Assembly (NCBI GenBank): GCA_032358255.1
Contig: JAULBX010001114.1
Coordinates: 310,001 to 374,000, forward strand
Direction: 5' to 3'
Origin: Heterotrichella gracilis
Lineage: Eukaryota > Sar > Xanthophyceae > Tribonematales > Xanthonemataceae
Length of the DNA: 64,000 bases
This document shows positions 45,615-57,489 of this stretch, one piece after another (within the stretch, counting starts at the first letter, position 1; every line of letters begins with the position of its first letter). A program made the translations under genes and the position numbers. The notes below the pieces were generated by a model that was not told where the DNA came from, made no database searches, and saw only the letters and a program-made list of their open reading frames with translations.

Positions 45615-48600
45615 ATGTCGTCGCTATCTGTACTGTCGTTGGGCGCGGGGCTCTCAACGCCAACCAGACGTGTGACCAACAAAAAAGTGAGTCCACTGCA
45701 ATGCATGCACCATGCCCTCGAGGCGCATTGCGCCACCAGTCCGCTGCTGTTGTGCATCATGTGCCTCGAAGATGCTCGAGGAGATGAGGACCTTCACATG
45801 ACTTGGCATATAGCACACATTCGTCCTTGCATGCAACATATGTTCGTCGTGGCTGTGCAGGCTCTAGGGCACAATGGGTGCATATCTGGCAGCAGACTAC
45901 GCAGTACTCCAGTGCGGTCAGAGACGTTGCCAGTAACAGCGGGACTGAGCACTTCAGGGCAGAACCTTATCAATTGGCTGAAGGTGTGTGTACTTCCACA
46001 GCAACTATGAGGCTTTAATGCACCCACCTGGGATGGGGTAGACGGTGTACAGACGCTGTTCACCAGACTAGGGATAGGAAACAGTCTTATGACTAGCTGC
46101 ATCCTACCTATTATTGTAACCTCTTGGCATTCAAACTAGACCTAGAGGTGTAATGCAGGGTGATGTTCACAGCAACCTGGCTGTGCTGGTTATGGCGTTA
46201 GGTCCCCACCGCTATCGGCTGCAGGCCTGTACTGCTGAGCCAAGCCAAGAGCAAGGTTCCCACCCTCTTTCCAACCCTACAAATTTCCAAAATCAGGAAT
46301 TGAAACAGCCTTTTGCTACCAGTTCCGCGTGCATTGCATCCCATATGGCATCCCTGTACCACCCCTCAGGAGCAAGGCATGGCCGAGCCCAAGGTGACGT
46401 TCCAAATCTTCGAGGAGCAAACCAAGCACATCGACAAGACCGTGGCAGCACAGACCCTGGCCGCTGGGGACGTGGCGCTGTCCATCCCCGAGGACCTGGT
46501 GGTGACCCTCGCGAGGTGCGCAAAGAAACCCTAAAACCCTAGAGCTAGCCCAGGTAGGTCTCTACTCACCATGGGCAGCAGTCGCGCCACCACCACCGGC
46601 CTTGGGCTCTCCAGCGATGGGAAAGTGTGGGATCAATTGTTGATGAGGGCGGTGTCCTCCTCAATGGTGGTCTTGTACCTGGCGGGAAATGGTGTATTTA
46701 ATTATCTGTTATTGCTTTCGAAAATGATATATTGTGACGCCACTGCAGGGTGTTCGAGGATGAGGCTGTTGCTGAGCTGCTGACCACTGACAAGCTGTCG
46801 GAGATTGCTTGCCTCACGCTGTACCTCATGTATGAAAAGAAGCGCGGCAAGTCCTCCTTCTGGTACCTGTACATCAAGGTGAGCACCATGAGGAAACACG
46901 GGGCATGTGGTCAAGGGTACCTGCACACTTCTACCTGCGTAGGGCTGCTCAATGTTGCAATGGCACCCTCAGCAGCATGCGCATTCTACCTTGTAAATCA
47001 ATTTTCCCTGCTGCTACAAGCGCATACGCTACCGGTCCACGACTCAATGGGCTTGCGGGTCGAATGTGCTGCTGGCGGGCAGGAAATGCATGCATTCACC
47101 ACTCCTCACCCACAATGCATGCACCCCCTCACTCCTTCAGGAGCTCGATCGCCAGAAGGGGCGCGGCCCCATGGGCTCCAAGTCCCCCCTGCTGTGGGAC
47201 GACGGGGAGGTGGAGGCCTACCTTGCGGGAAGCCCTGTGATGGAGCAGCTGGCTGAGCGGCGTGCAGCCATCGAGAAGGAGTATGGCGAGCTTGACACCG
47301 TGTGGTTCATGGCTGGCAGCCTCTTCAAGAACTACCCCTATGACATACCCACAGAGGCCTTCAGCTTGGATCTGTTCACCCAGGTGGGGGTTGGGGGGAG
47401 TGGGGGTGTGGGGGGTTGGTGCGGTGTGGTGGGTGGTAGAGCTTTGAAAAGGCTACGTTAGTCAAAATAAAAAATCAACGTAGCTTTTGGGCATTGGGTT
47501 GACATGAGAGGTGGTGATGGCATGCAGCACGCATCCGGGGAGGGGCATGTATTTGGTGCTGGGTGCATGATGCACAGCCTGCAGGGCACGGGCGACGCAC
47601 GATATGTGCTATGTCATCTGCATACCGTATGCTGCTGCCAGCTGCCTGGCAATTTGTGCGCGTTACATGAAGGGCCATGTGGTTGCATTCATGGCTAGCA
47701 TGTGGCGGTAATTTGCTGAACAGCGTCATCACATGGCCACATGGAGCCCGTGGCCACTTGGCATCGCATGGCAGCCTAGTGGTATAACTCCCACCTGGAC
47801 GCATCATAGCATGGCTACTGACCGCACTCGGTCATGTATTCCACAAAGTAGTTGGTCACCATCGTGCTGTAAATGACTGACCTGCCGTCACGTGGTTGCA
47901 GGCGTTTGCCACGGTGCAGTCATGTCTGGTCCACCTCCAGGGCATGCCCCTGTCCAAGCGCTTTGCGCTGGTCCCCCTGGGGCCACCCATGCTGTCCTAC
48001 AGCTCAACCAGCAAGGTAGGTAAAGGGAGGGGAGAGGGCAGGTAACCTTGTCTGTGCTGCGTTGGGTGTGGAGGTGGGGGCTGGTGAGAGGCTGTTGTTG
48101 CCAGCATGTGACGGGCATGGGTACCAATGCTGTGGTTGGATGTGGCTACCCTCTGCAAAGCTGGGATGTGCGCAACATCTGCAACCATGTTTGCTCTTCA
48201 CCCCGCCCTCCCGCTCCCGTGCCACCGCCACAGATCTTGCGGCTGATTTTTATCAATTTGATTTTGATAACACCTCTGGGAGCCATTACAACACACCACG
48301 CACTCATCATTGCATGCATCAGCTTGTGGAATACCACAGGGGAATACCACCTGTACTTACTGGGCAACACGCTGGCAGAACCGGAGGGTGATGTTGCACA
48401 CCTGCAACCTCCCCTGCTCCTCACTCCACCCCTTCCCCCCTGCCAGGCCATGCTCAAGTACAACCCAGCCACCGCCACAGTGGACCTGGCGGTCGACCGC
48501 GATTACTCCCCTGGGGAGCCCATCTCGGCGTGGTGTGGTCCCCAGCCCAACAGCCGCCTGCTCATCAACTACGGGATTGTGGATGAGACCAATCCCTACG

Positions 48601-50319
48601 ATAAATTGGCACTCAGCGCCACCATCCCCGCTGATGACCCCTTGTTCAGGATCAAGCGGGGGCTGCTGTCGGACTCCAAGCTGTCCACCATGCAGACGTT
48701 CTACCTGCAACGAGGCGCGGTAAGGGTTTTGTGGCAAATGTATTGTGACTATAAATTTCCTGCTGCACAAGGGTTACTGCGGATCCTTTTATTGCGCCTT
48801 GATTGCTATCGATGCATTCATTGGTGGGCGGGAAGGGTTTTGCTAGGGCTTTTGTGGCAAATACATGCGTGTATTATATTGCCTGTTTTTCAGCTCATTG
48901 CTGCTATCAATGCATTCACCAGGCCGGTTGCACGTGTACCCATATTCAACAGCCTGATTAACGCCATTCTCAGTCTATATCGCATCCATGGCCTGCCCCC
49001 AAAACCCTTCCGTAGGGTCTGCCTTGGCACCACAAACCTTGCGTAGGCTTCGCCCTCACGCAGAGCCCTTGCATAGGGTTTGCTCTGACACCAAAACCCT
49101 TGCGCAGGGTTTGCCGGCCGACCTCATCCCCTACCTGCGCTGCGCCCTGGCCACCAGCGAGGATGAGCTGTCGCGCGTCCAGGTGGCGACACCTGGCACC
49201 TCGCAGCCGCTGAGCGCGGCCAATGAGGCGGCGGTGCTGGGGCTGTTGGTGAACTACCTCAGGGGGAGGCTGGCAAGGTGAGAGAAAATTTGGTTTAGTT
49301 TTTCCCTTATGATCTGGGCGGGCCGTGTGGCTTGGAAACAGAATCTCCAAAATGTTCCATGGTTATATGTGGTTGGTTTAGATTGCGGGGCAAGGACACA
49401 TGGGGGCGTGGTGCGGTTTTGGTGAGATTGGGTCCGGGATCTGAGATGGTCATGCGGGGTAGTGTGTGGTGGTCTATCACCATAGACTATTACCAGCACC
49501 ATCATCATTCATGCAGTAGCTGCCAGGGGGTCTTCCATGCGGTGCCATGCCAGCACGGCTCATACAAAGACCTAGAGTGACCCTTCGCCAGCATCTGTGC
49601 CCCCCGTCTTTCCCGGCCACTCACACAATCTCTGCATGATTGTAGTATACATAAGTTTCAAATCATGTGCAGATAAATAAGTACAATTATTTCCGCTTCC
49701 CGCCAGGTACCAGACCACTATTGGGGAGGACACCGCCCTCATTACCACAACATCACAATAGCTTAAATTGAATGCCCAGTAAAATAAAAACCAAATATTT
49801 CCTCCCCCCAGGTACAAGACCACCATTGAGGAGGACACCGACCTCATCAACAACGCATCGCTGGAGAGCCCAAGGCCGGTGGTGGCGGCGAGACTGCTGC
49901 GCATCGAGAAGCAGATACTCACAGGTGAGAGCCGGTGGTGGTGGTAGTGGGTGGTGTGAGGGGGGATCATGGCTTCACTATACGGCACAATGTATAAGTT
50001 TGCAAGGGGTGGTATTGGGAGGGCGAGGGGGACATGCGCCAGGACCTGAAAGTGCATGTTGGTATGCATCTCTGCAGCAGAAGGGATCACAAAAAAGCTT
50101 CCATCCACAGAACTTGGAACCTCGCCCTGTGCCAGGGTGCCACGATATAAAGGAATGCATGTAGCCAACTAGGGGGGCTGCTGGATATATCAGTGTACAT
50201 GTCTGATTTGTGTTACCCCCCTGACTGCAGCCGCCTTTGCGGACGTAATAGCATTGCCTGGAGGGGAGGAGGCTGCAAATGCGGGTGGCGCACCGCCTGC
50301 TCTCATCAAGCTGGTGTAA
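45615..50319 (+). CDS. Plastid-type SET protein, Rubisco methyltransferase family
   Basis: Ten exons: 45615-45686, 45861-45983, 46370-46515, 46749-46878, 47141-47383, 47902-48015, 48447-48719, 49108-49277, 49812-49924, 50231-50319, giving 490 residues with consistent phases. The first exon (MSSLSVLSLGAGLSTPTRR) looks like a plastid transit peptide. INWLKEQGMAEPKV starts the family fold. The SET segment has FALVPLGPPML, AWCGPQPNSRLLINYGIVDE and NPYDKLAL. The C-terminus (LPADLIPYLRCAL, YKTTIEEDTDLI) matches the Rubisco-LSMT substrate-binding domain. The usual SET Asn-His-Ser motif is absent at the expected place, where VPLGPPMLSYSS stands. A group of plant family members shows the same replacement, so this is probably an old subfamily feature. 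Methyltransferase activity is therefore uncertain. Confidence 0.9.
46562..46692 (-). repeat. Inverted echo of SET exon 9
   Basis: Read on the minus strand this intron piece gives CCAGGTACAAGACCACCATT, GAGGAGGACACCGCCCTCAT and later GCTGGAGAGCCCAAGGCCGG, matching exon 9 (49812-49924) of the same gene in reverse orientation, 3.2 kb away. Short unrelated bases interrupt the match in the middle. It lies in the intron between exons 3 and 4. Confidence 0.9.
49003..49118 (+). repeat. Tandem copies of the SET exon 8 acceptor
   Basis: The block AAACCCTTGCGCAGGGTTTGC at the true acceptor (cag at 49105-49107) is preceded by three degenerate copies at about 30-base spacing (CCCTTCCGTAGGGTCTGCC, CCTTGCGTAGGCTTCGCC, CCCTTGCATAGGGTTTGC). 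Each copy holds a TAG or CAG that could act as an acceptor, and each is a short palindrome (AAACCCT...AGGGTTT). Confidence 0.85.
49700..49760 (+). repeat. Direct echo of SET exon 9 start
   Basis: CGCCAGGTACCAGACCACTA and GGGGAGGACACCGCCCTCAT copy the acceptor and first ~45 bases of exon 9 (true start 49812). The acceptor is intact. In the exon's frame the copy runs to a TAG at about 49758-49760. Confidence 0.92.
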
Positions 50320-51457
50320 GGGGGTAACATATTGCTCTCATCAAGCTGGGAGGGGGGAGGCGTCCTTGCGGCTCATGGACACACATGGGGGGAATGTTGA
50401 GGTGCAGGGTATTGATATCACACTGGGGATGGCAACGTCAACCCACAAGGTTTTTAGGATTGGGCGGTTGGAGCAGTTGTGCTGGTGGGGCCCAGAGCAC
50501 TGTGTGGCAATTATTCTGGTGATGTACAGCCTAAGGCTTAGCGGGCCTTGCTCTCAGGGCCAATGGAAGTGTAACAGGGGCAACATGGGGACGTTTGCAG
50601 GGTAGTGTGTACGTGCGTGTGGGATAGGAGCCATGCCTTATGCTGACTTAAATGATATTCTATCGGCACCTCCCACACGCAGCATTTTCAATGCCATTGA
50701 AAGGCTTTGGGGGGTCACTATCTGATAGTGCTGCTGCCAGCAGTATACCGTATACTGGCAATATTGGGGTCATTTATTGTATTTTTCAACAGTTTTCCTT
50801 GATGCCGTGTCATTAATGTCATTAATTGATTGATAGCTTGGCATGCAAGGCACACTGCCGCAGCATGGCCCATCACATCATGCAGCACGTGCGTGTACAT
50901 ATGTAACTGTTAAACACTGACGCCTTTCATACTGAGCACTATATGTAACACAAAAAAATATGCGAGAGTAACAGTAACTGCCAACACCCCAGCGCCGCTT
51001 TGACGGTGTGCCACTGATGATCGCACAATGTCATTATATATATCTGTCACACCTGGCTACTAGCCACCCTAGTAGGCATTTATTTGTGGACAGGCAATTG
51101 CAACAATAATCACAGGCTGAGCTTTGTTGCCGGTTGAACCCAGCTGTGTCATGATTGTGAATAGTGATATGCTGTGTGACACATGTGGTGCAGTGCCAGG
51201 GGGAAATCTTGATTTGCAATGATTGACAAAAAGTGAATGACGGTGCAAATTGCATCGCATTTGCTACCACCACTTGGTGAACACATTGATGTCAACGGCT
51301 AGCTAGGCCTCATGCGCTTGCGTCCACCTTGTGATGCTCAATGATTGGAGAGAAAATCACACTCGGCCCAGCAAGCCTTCCTTCCAGTCCAACACATACG
51401 CAGCTCTTCAACAGCAATTGTTGTCCAACAGTTACTTACTGCCTATGCAGTTACTGC
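50320..51457. other. Spacer between convergent SET and DUF5054 genes
   Basis: It begins with a short echo of the SET gene end (GCTCTCATCAAGCTGG at about 50335, true copy at 50299). The rest has no recognised gene. It should hold both 3' ends. Confidence 0.5.
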
Positions 51458-54400
51458 CTATGCAGCAGCAGTAGCAGCGGCCCCTTGCTGCCCTCTACCT
51501 TGCGTGGCATCCAACACAAAGCGGAACCTGCGGGTGGCGTCTGAGGCCCGGTAGGGCTGCCACATGACGTAGTTGGTGCCCCAGATGTTGTTGGCAAGGT
51601 TGAAGGACATGCCTTGGGTCATGTCGGCGGGGGTGCCGGCTGTGGGGAAGGGGGTGGGGGCGCCGGGGCTGACCAGGGGAGCGTCAATCGACCTGCGGCA
51701 GGAGGAGGGGAGGACAGAGTCGGCATTGGGCGCTCTGACAACTGTTAGAAATTCTATTGTTCTCGGAATGCGCTGCATGTCTCTCGGGGCACCCACCAAT
51801 ATTCCATGATATGCTTTATAAACTATAGCTGCGATTTGTTCACCCATGCCTGCACTGGGTGCGGGTGACCCTCTTTAAGGGCTGACAAATGTCTCCATGG
51901 CTTGCAAAACCTGGCATGGCACACAGCTACCCTCACCCAAGGGCTGGTACCAGCTGCATGAGCACCACCACACCCACTGCTCAATACATCACAGCACCCA
52001 CCACTTCCCCCACCCCTGTCCCCCACCTGATGTGCAGCGTGGCACCCCCCTGCAGCGCCCGCACCCCCACGCCCCCCTCCCCCACCGAGTGCTGCGCCTG
52101 GCTGCCGTTGAGCACAACCTCTGAGGGCGAGACCCATGTGCCCAGCTTGTTCATGAGCCAGCTGCTGGAGTTGGCTGTGGTAGGGTCGGGCATGAACTGA
52201 ACCCACAGGGCCTGCGTGACAGGTAGGGAGATGTGGCAAGCGCTGTGTAGTACATGCGTGTGGGGGGGACGTGTGGGGCTGACTGCTCTGCCCAGCTTGG
52301 GGAGAGTATGTGTGTATGGGTACCTCAGGGTACGACGTCGGCACTGGAGTGAACCGTTGCCCATGGACACTTGATCAGCCCATGTGTCATGTGGTACTGC
52401 CAGCACCATGTACCTTGTGTCAACACAATGCAGAGCGCCACTGCTGCCCGCCACAGATACACAGCCACGGCTGCATTCGAGCCAACCCCCCAATTTCCAC
52501 TGCCACAAAGCACGCACCTCAGGCAGGCGAGTGGCTGTCTTGCCATCCCACACCACATCCATGTGCAGCGCGCCACATGCGTCACCCGACCACAGCTCCA
52601 CCCACACCCGCTGGGGGCCACCCGCCTCCTCCACCGCCCACTCCGGCAGCGCCAACAGCAGCACCAGGTGGAAAGCATCCCCTGGGCCCTCCTTTACCCA
52701 TGCCTGTTGCAGCTGAGGCAGGGTGTCTGCTCGCCTGGTGCTGGCTTGCTGGGAGCAGTTGAGCTTGCCAAAGTCCTGGTGGCGGGGTGGAAAAGGGTAC
52801 ATTTATTTTCAAGTAGATTATGCAGTAACACATGTTTTCCAAGGATGGCAATAACACATGTTACACATGGAGTATGTGCTTATAAAGCACAAAAATGTTT
52901 TTCTTTTCCTCATGCACATTTCCCTCACCTTGATGAACCATTCCCCTTGCAGCCTGCGTGGGAAGTATGCGTAGTGGTCCCAAATGGCATCGTAGTCGCC
53001 CTCGTTGTATGTGCTGTACAGGAACTGCCCCAGGGGCCACTGTACAGATGCCCAGCTGTCGCCCCAGGTGCCTCCTCCAGCTGCCTTCTGGAGACCCACA
53101 AGTGCACCTGCACAGGGGGGTAGGTAATAATGAAAAGCAGCAATGGCAAAAGTGCACTTTGACCCTCACGGTACCACTTTGCTTGTCAGCTGTTGTCACA
53201 ACAAAGATTTCGGATTGGACGCCTTGTTTGCAAGTGTAACTGTATTGTACAGCATGAGTCATCACGGACTGCCCATGTATGCCTGATTTCACTGACATAC
53301 GCAAGCAATTCCATTCGCCTGCAGGGAGGGTGCAAGTCTTCTCCTGCCAGACCACCATCACTACAATACATTATGCACCTGACCAAAATACTGGGGAGGC
53401 CACTCAAATCCCTGCCCCAAGGACTGCCCTCTTTAACCCTTGCTATCCCTTGCCTTGGTGGGTCGCCAGCCTGGTTCCTACACCCACCCACCTGTGGCTG
53501 TGTCCACCTGCATGCGCCAGTGCTTGGAGGCGAAGGCCAACGCATCCCCCTCCAGTGCCACCTCCCGCATGCTGCTGGTGTCAGGCGCCACCTGCACGAG
53601 TAGATGGAGCGATACCATCGGCGACATGTGGGGATAGGCGGCAGGGATTGCATACATATACATCAACACGGCATTAAGCTTGGATTACATCACCCAGCGC
53701 ATCGCTACAGGTTCCTCTAATTTACCAGATTGGAGAAAACCACCAGGTGCGCCCCATTTGGGGACCTTTGGGGACCCATTTGACACCCCACACGCTCCGG
53801 CGCAGGGTTGCGGAACCTTCCCCTGAAACCCTGCGCGTACCTGTGCCTCGTCCAGCTCCCGCAGTGCCTGCTGCAGCCCCCTGCCCGCCTCGCTATCCCC
53901 CAGCTCCCCCACCGCCCATGTTATGTACGCACGCTGCCGCTCCCAGGCACCCACCGCCTCCTGGAAGCGCGCGTTCCCCCCCGCCAGCTGCCCCTGCATC
54001 CCCTTGTTGCTCCAATGCGTGTAGTCCCCTGGGTACTCCTTGGTGTCCAGGCCCCAGGTGTGCTCAACCACCTGGTGGGAGGGGTTGGGGTTTGGGGTTT
54101 AGGGTTTAAGGAAAGGGCACGGAGGTGGGAGCGGAGGGCGATGGAGGGCTTGCAGCCTGGTTACTGGGCTGCTGGAGGAATATATTTGTTTTTTCACAGA
54201 AGGACTTTCATATATCATAGCCATGATATTGAAGTCCTCTTAGTCTTTAAAAGCTAAAATGCTGCCATGATTTGTTCGGTAACAATCCATTTACAAGCAG
54301 TGAGGCCAACACTCCAAGCAGTACCCAACCCTATCCTAGGGTTTCACCTTGAGCAGCAGGCGGTGGAAGCGCTTGAACGCAGGGTCATCGTACAAGTGCC

Positions 54401-56857
54401 GCCACTCCCGCCTTGCCCGCAGCACCGCCCTGAACTCTGCCACCTTGGCGGCATCGCTGGGGATTCCATAAATCCAGGTATCCCCAATTTCGCTGGTGAC
54501 CACCGGCAGGTTGAGGCGGGGGGCAGCGTCCAGCAGGGGGGTGACAAACGCGTCAAATGTGGAGATCTTGACTTGCGCCGTGGGGAAGAAGCTGTGCACG
54601 AATGCCAATGTGCCCATCACCTGCACGCCGGACCAGGGTATGCCATTCTACAGGTCTGAGTTTGGCAATGCGCTCGTCATCCACCTGGCAGTATGGGATG
54701 CAATCGGCCAAATGCCGGTACCTTGCAAGTTGATATGCAGCAACAGCCTACCCATGTGTGCAGTGCTGTCTGGAACACCCACATGCCCATGCGATGCCCA
54801 TGCATTGGGAGTCATTTGGGAGGTATTCAGTGATTGATCAGCGCCAATCGATGGCATGCATCAAATAGGCATCACGGTGCCAGCTGATACCGATTTTGCC
54901 GAGCGGTAAACCAAGATATGGCATTCAGCATGACACTGAGTACTTGTCATATCGACAGTCAGCACAGCATTGGCCTCCGCCATGACCTGTGCCCCGCCAC
55001 CCACCTCCCCCACAGTCATGGGCGGGCCCTGGTTGTCCCCCCTCCAGGACACACACAGCGCCTGGTCAAACCCTGGCGTGCTCACGCACTCACTGCCACT
55101 GTCAGCAGGGAACCCCGAGTAGCCACCTGCAAACCCCAAAACGCTTGGTGCACATGCATTGGACACAAAAGTGATGTAAATGGCACGGCAACAAACGTGC
55201 ATGGTGCTGGGGGACACGCATGATGCACGTGGCAATAGACAGATACACATTGGCATATATGATGCATGGGCGCTTGGTGCATGTGGCAGCCTCACATGAT
55301 GCACGTGGTGAGCTTTTGGTGGTCTGACCTATGCGCCGCCATGTGTTCCATGCCAAGTGGTGTAACCCGTGCATATGGACCACCATTTCGACCGCACCAC
55401 CCCACCCCGCCAAATCTCACCTGGGTGCCAGAAGGCGATCACTTGCTGCTGGCTGGATTCGTCCCGCCATATGAAGGGCGTGTTGTGCGGGACAGCTGGG
55501 GGCGATGACCACACATTCACTCCCACTGTCACTGCCTTGATGCCCTGGCGGGCCAGCAGGGGCACCACGCCTCGGGTCATGCCAGGCACGTCGCGCTGCA
55601 GCCGGTTTAGGGTTTAGATGGTAGGGTTTAGGGCTTAGGGTCATTTCAGGCACGTCACGCTGCAGCAGGTTTAAAATGTAGCGTTTAGGGCTGAAGGCCA
55701 TACCAGGCACGTCGCGCTGCAACGGGTGGGGCATGCAATACAGGCTCGGTGCATGTTCAGGATGTTGACAAGAGCGTGCAGTGTGCTGTCAACCTTTCTG
55801 CTTGTTGCAACAGGAAATTGACACCCAAACTTTGGGCCAAAGGCAGGATGAACTCGACAGGTCTCCATCCTGGCGTGTGTGCAGCACCCTAAACCCTAAG
55901 GGTTAGTAGAGGGATGCGACGCATGTGGAGTGCCAGTGGGAAAGGATAGCATGTTAACCACCCGTACCTGGCTCAACGTGATTTTGTGAGGGAGCGCAAA
56001 CCTGTCATCCAGCTCATGGGTCAGGTTGTGCGCAAACTGGTACAGGTCCTGGTCGTATAACTCTGCTTGGCCGTTGAAGGGGTGGGCATGCCACGTGATG
56101 ACCCCACGGCGGATGGCGTCCTCGAATGCCTGTCAGAGCCAGGCATTCAGGAGTTACCTGGTCTGTGCTGCCTGCAATTTTGCATTGGGTAGCGAGGTTG
56201 GGTGGACACAACTAAGGCACAGCAACCGCACCGCTTTGCTCTGTTCGTCCGGGCAGTGCAGGCGCAGGTTTGATGGGCAGTCCAGGTATAGTGACACTAG
56301 GTAGCTCTGCAGAAGCACACAGTTCATACCATCAGCATGGGCTCATTGTGAAGTGTTTGTTCAGGTGGGTCCAGAGGTGCTACCAACTTCAGTTTTCAGT
56401 ACTCACGTGAGTGGTGAACTTGAAGGGTTGCCCAGTGCCCAGTGCTTCCAAGTCTGCTGCCAGTTTCAGCTGCACCATGCACACAGTTCAGAAGTGCACT
56501 ATAAACGGATGCTGGCTACACTGGCAGTAGTGAGTGTGCGCGGGGTGGAAGCGAAAAGCATGAAGCTCACCGCCCTGGGGAAGTGGACGTCAAAATACTT
56601 GTTTATGACGTTGAAGTCTGTCCCAGCTTCCGGCGTGATCCCATCGAAACCAATATCCTGTTGAGACAAGTTCGGTTATCCCCACCACAATGGGGTGTGT
56701 ATGCATGCATGCTCCAAACGGTGGTATGCCTTACCAGGTGGTTACCGAACACGACGTGAACGGTTGTGATGTTCTGTTCAACTCCACAGTGAACAAATAT
56801 ACTTGGAAGCAGCGCCAATAGTCCCCACAAGCACAGAGCCCTCCTGCTCTGTGGCAT
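51458..56857 (-). CDS. Secreted DUF5054 protein (GH38-like)
   Basis: Fourteen exons in coding order: 56857-56735, 56657-56571, 56469-56407, 56306-56232, 56129-55968, 55595-55421, 55126-54966, 54620-54348, 54071-53841, 53591-53492, 53107-52929, 52775-52518, 52211-52027, 51692-51458. They give about 768 residues; phases agree, but the donor at 54966 is weak and uncertain. The start is a signal peptide (ALCLWGLLALLPSIFVHC). VHVVFGNHL joined to DIGFDG resembles the His-x-Asp metal site of GH38-like mannosidases. GVITWHAHPFNGQAELYD, EIGDTWIYGIPSD, EHTWGLDTK and the C-terminal FNLANNIWGTNYVMWQP are hallmarks of the DUF5054 family. Known members are uncharacterised or putative glycosidases, so a secreted or vacuolar carbohydrate-active role is an inference. 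Confidence 0.87.
55590..55735 (-). repeat. Two echoes of DUF5054 exon 6 start
   Basis: On the coding strand the acceptor and start of exon 6 (CTGCAG|CGCGACGTGCCTGGCATG) appear three times: TTGCAGCGCGACGTGCCTGG near 55720, CTGCAGCGTGACGTGCCTGA near 55660, and the true one at 55595. CCCTAAAC-type words separate them. All three keep a usable CAG acceptor. Confidence 0.92.
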
Positions 56858-57489
56858 GTTGCCTATGTCTCAACAATATTCGGTGTTCGCTTTTGAAAGA
56901 CCAGCAAGACCTGCAGTTACGCTGCCGGTTCTAGACCTGTCTACTGTAGCTGACGGTGTGCACGCTTGCTTTCTTGTCTCGCAGTGCGATAATTGAGACC
57001 TCCGTTCACATGCATGCATGCATGTTTCATAGGAAATGAACTGGAACATGCATCGCTCTTGCCTTTCCTGCTTGCTAAACATCAACAATAACAGTTTAAC
57101 GGTAGTCTACAACGTTTTTACGGGTGTCGCCAGCAAAGCCCAAGTGCCGGACAGACGTATAGGATCGAGATACTCCCGGAGTTCTTGGCCAGGTGTCCAG
57201 GGTAGAAAGCACCCCTTTTTGCTCAGTTTACAGAGCAAATAAAGCCTGCAAGCTTTGTGGGCGGTTTTGAAACGTGTGTCACCAGCATTCTTACCCATTG
57301 ACTCGTTGCCTGTCCCACCTTGTCTTGCTGTTAAGGTGGAGCGACGCTTGCCTAGCCAATGCATGCGCAACATGCGTGACGGCTTTTTCCCAAAATAAAA
57401 CAGCAGTGAATCAACCCTTCAAACACTGCTGCAATAGTACAACCTAGCCCTCTCGGTGGTCCTGGCAGCTGACGACCGTCCCTGGGAGC
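56858..57489. promoter_or_regulatory. Compact divergent intergenic region
   Basis: Only 632 bases separate the start codons of the DUF5054 gene (minus) and the small coiled-coil gene (plus), so both promoters must lie here. A GCATGCATGCATG run is at about 57011-57023. I cannot identify a specific promoter element. Confidence 0.5.
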
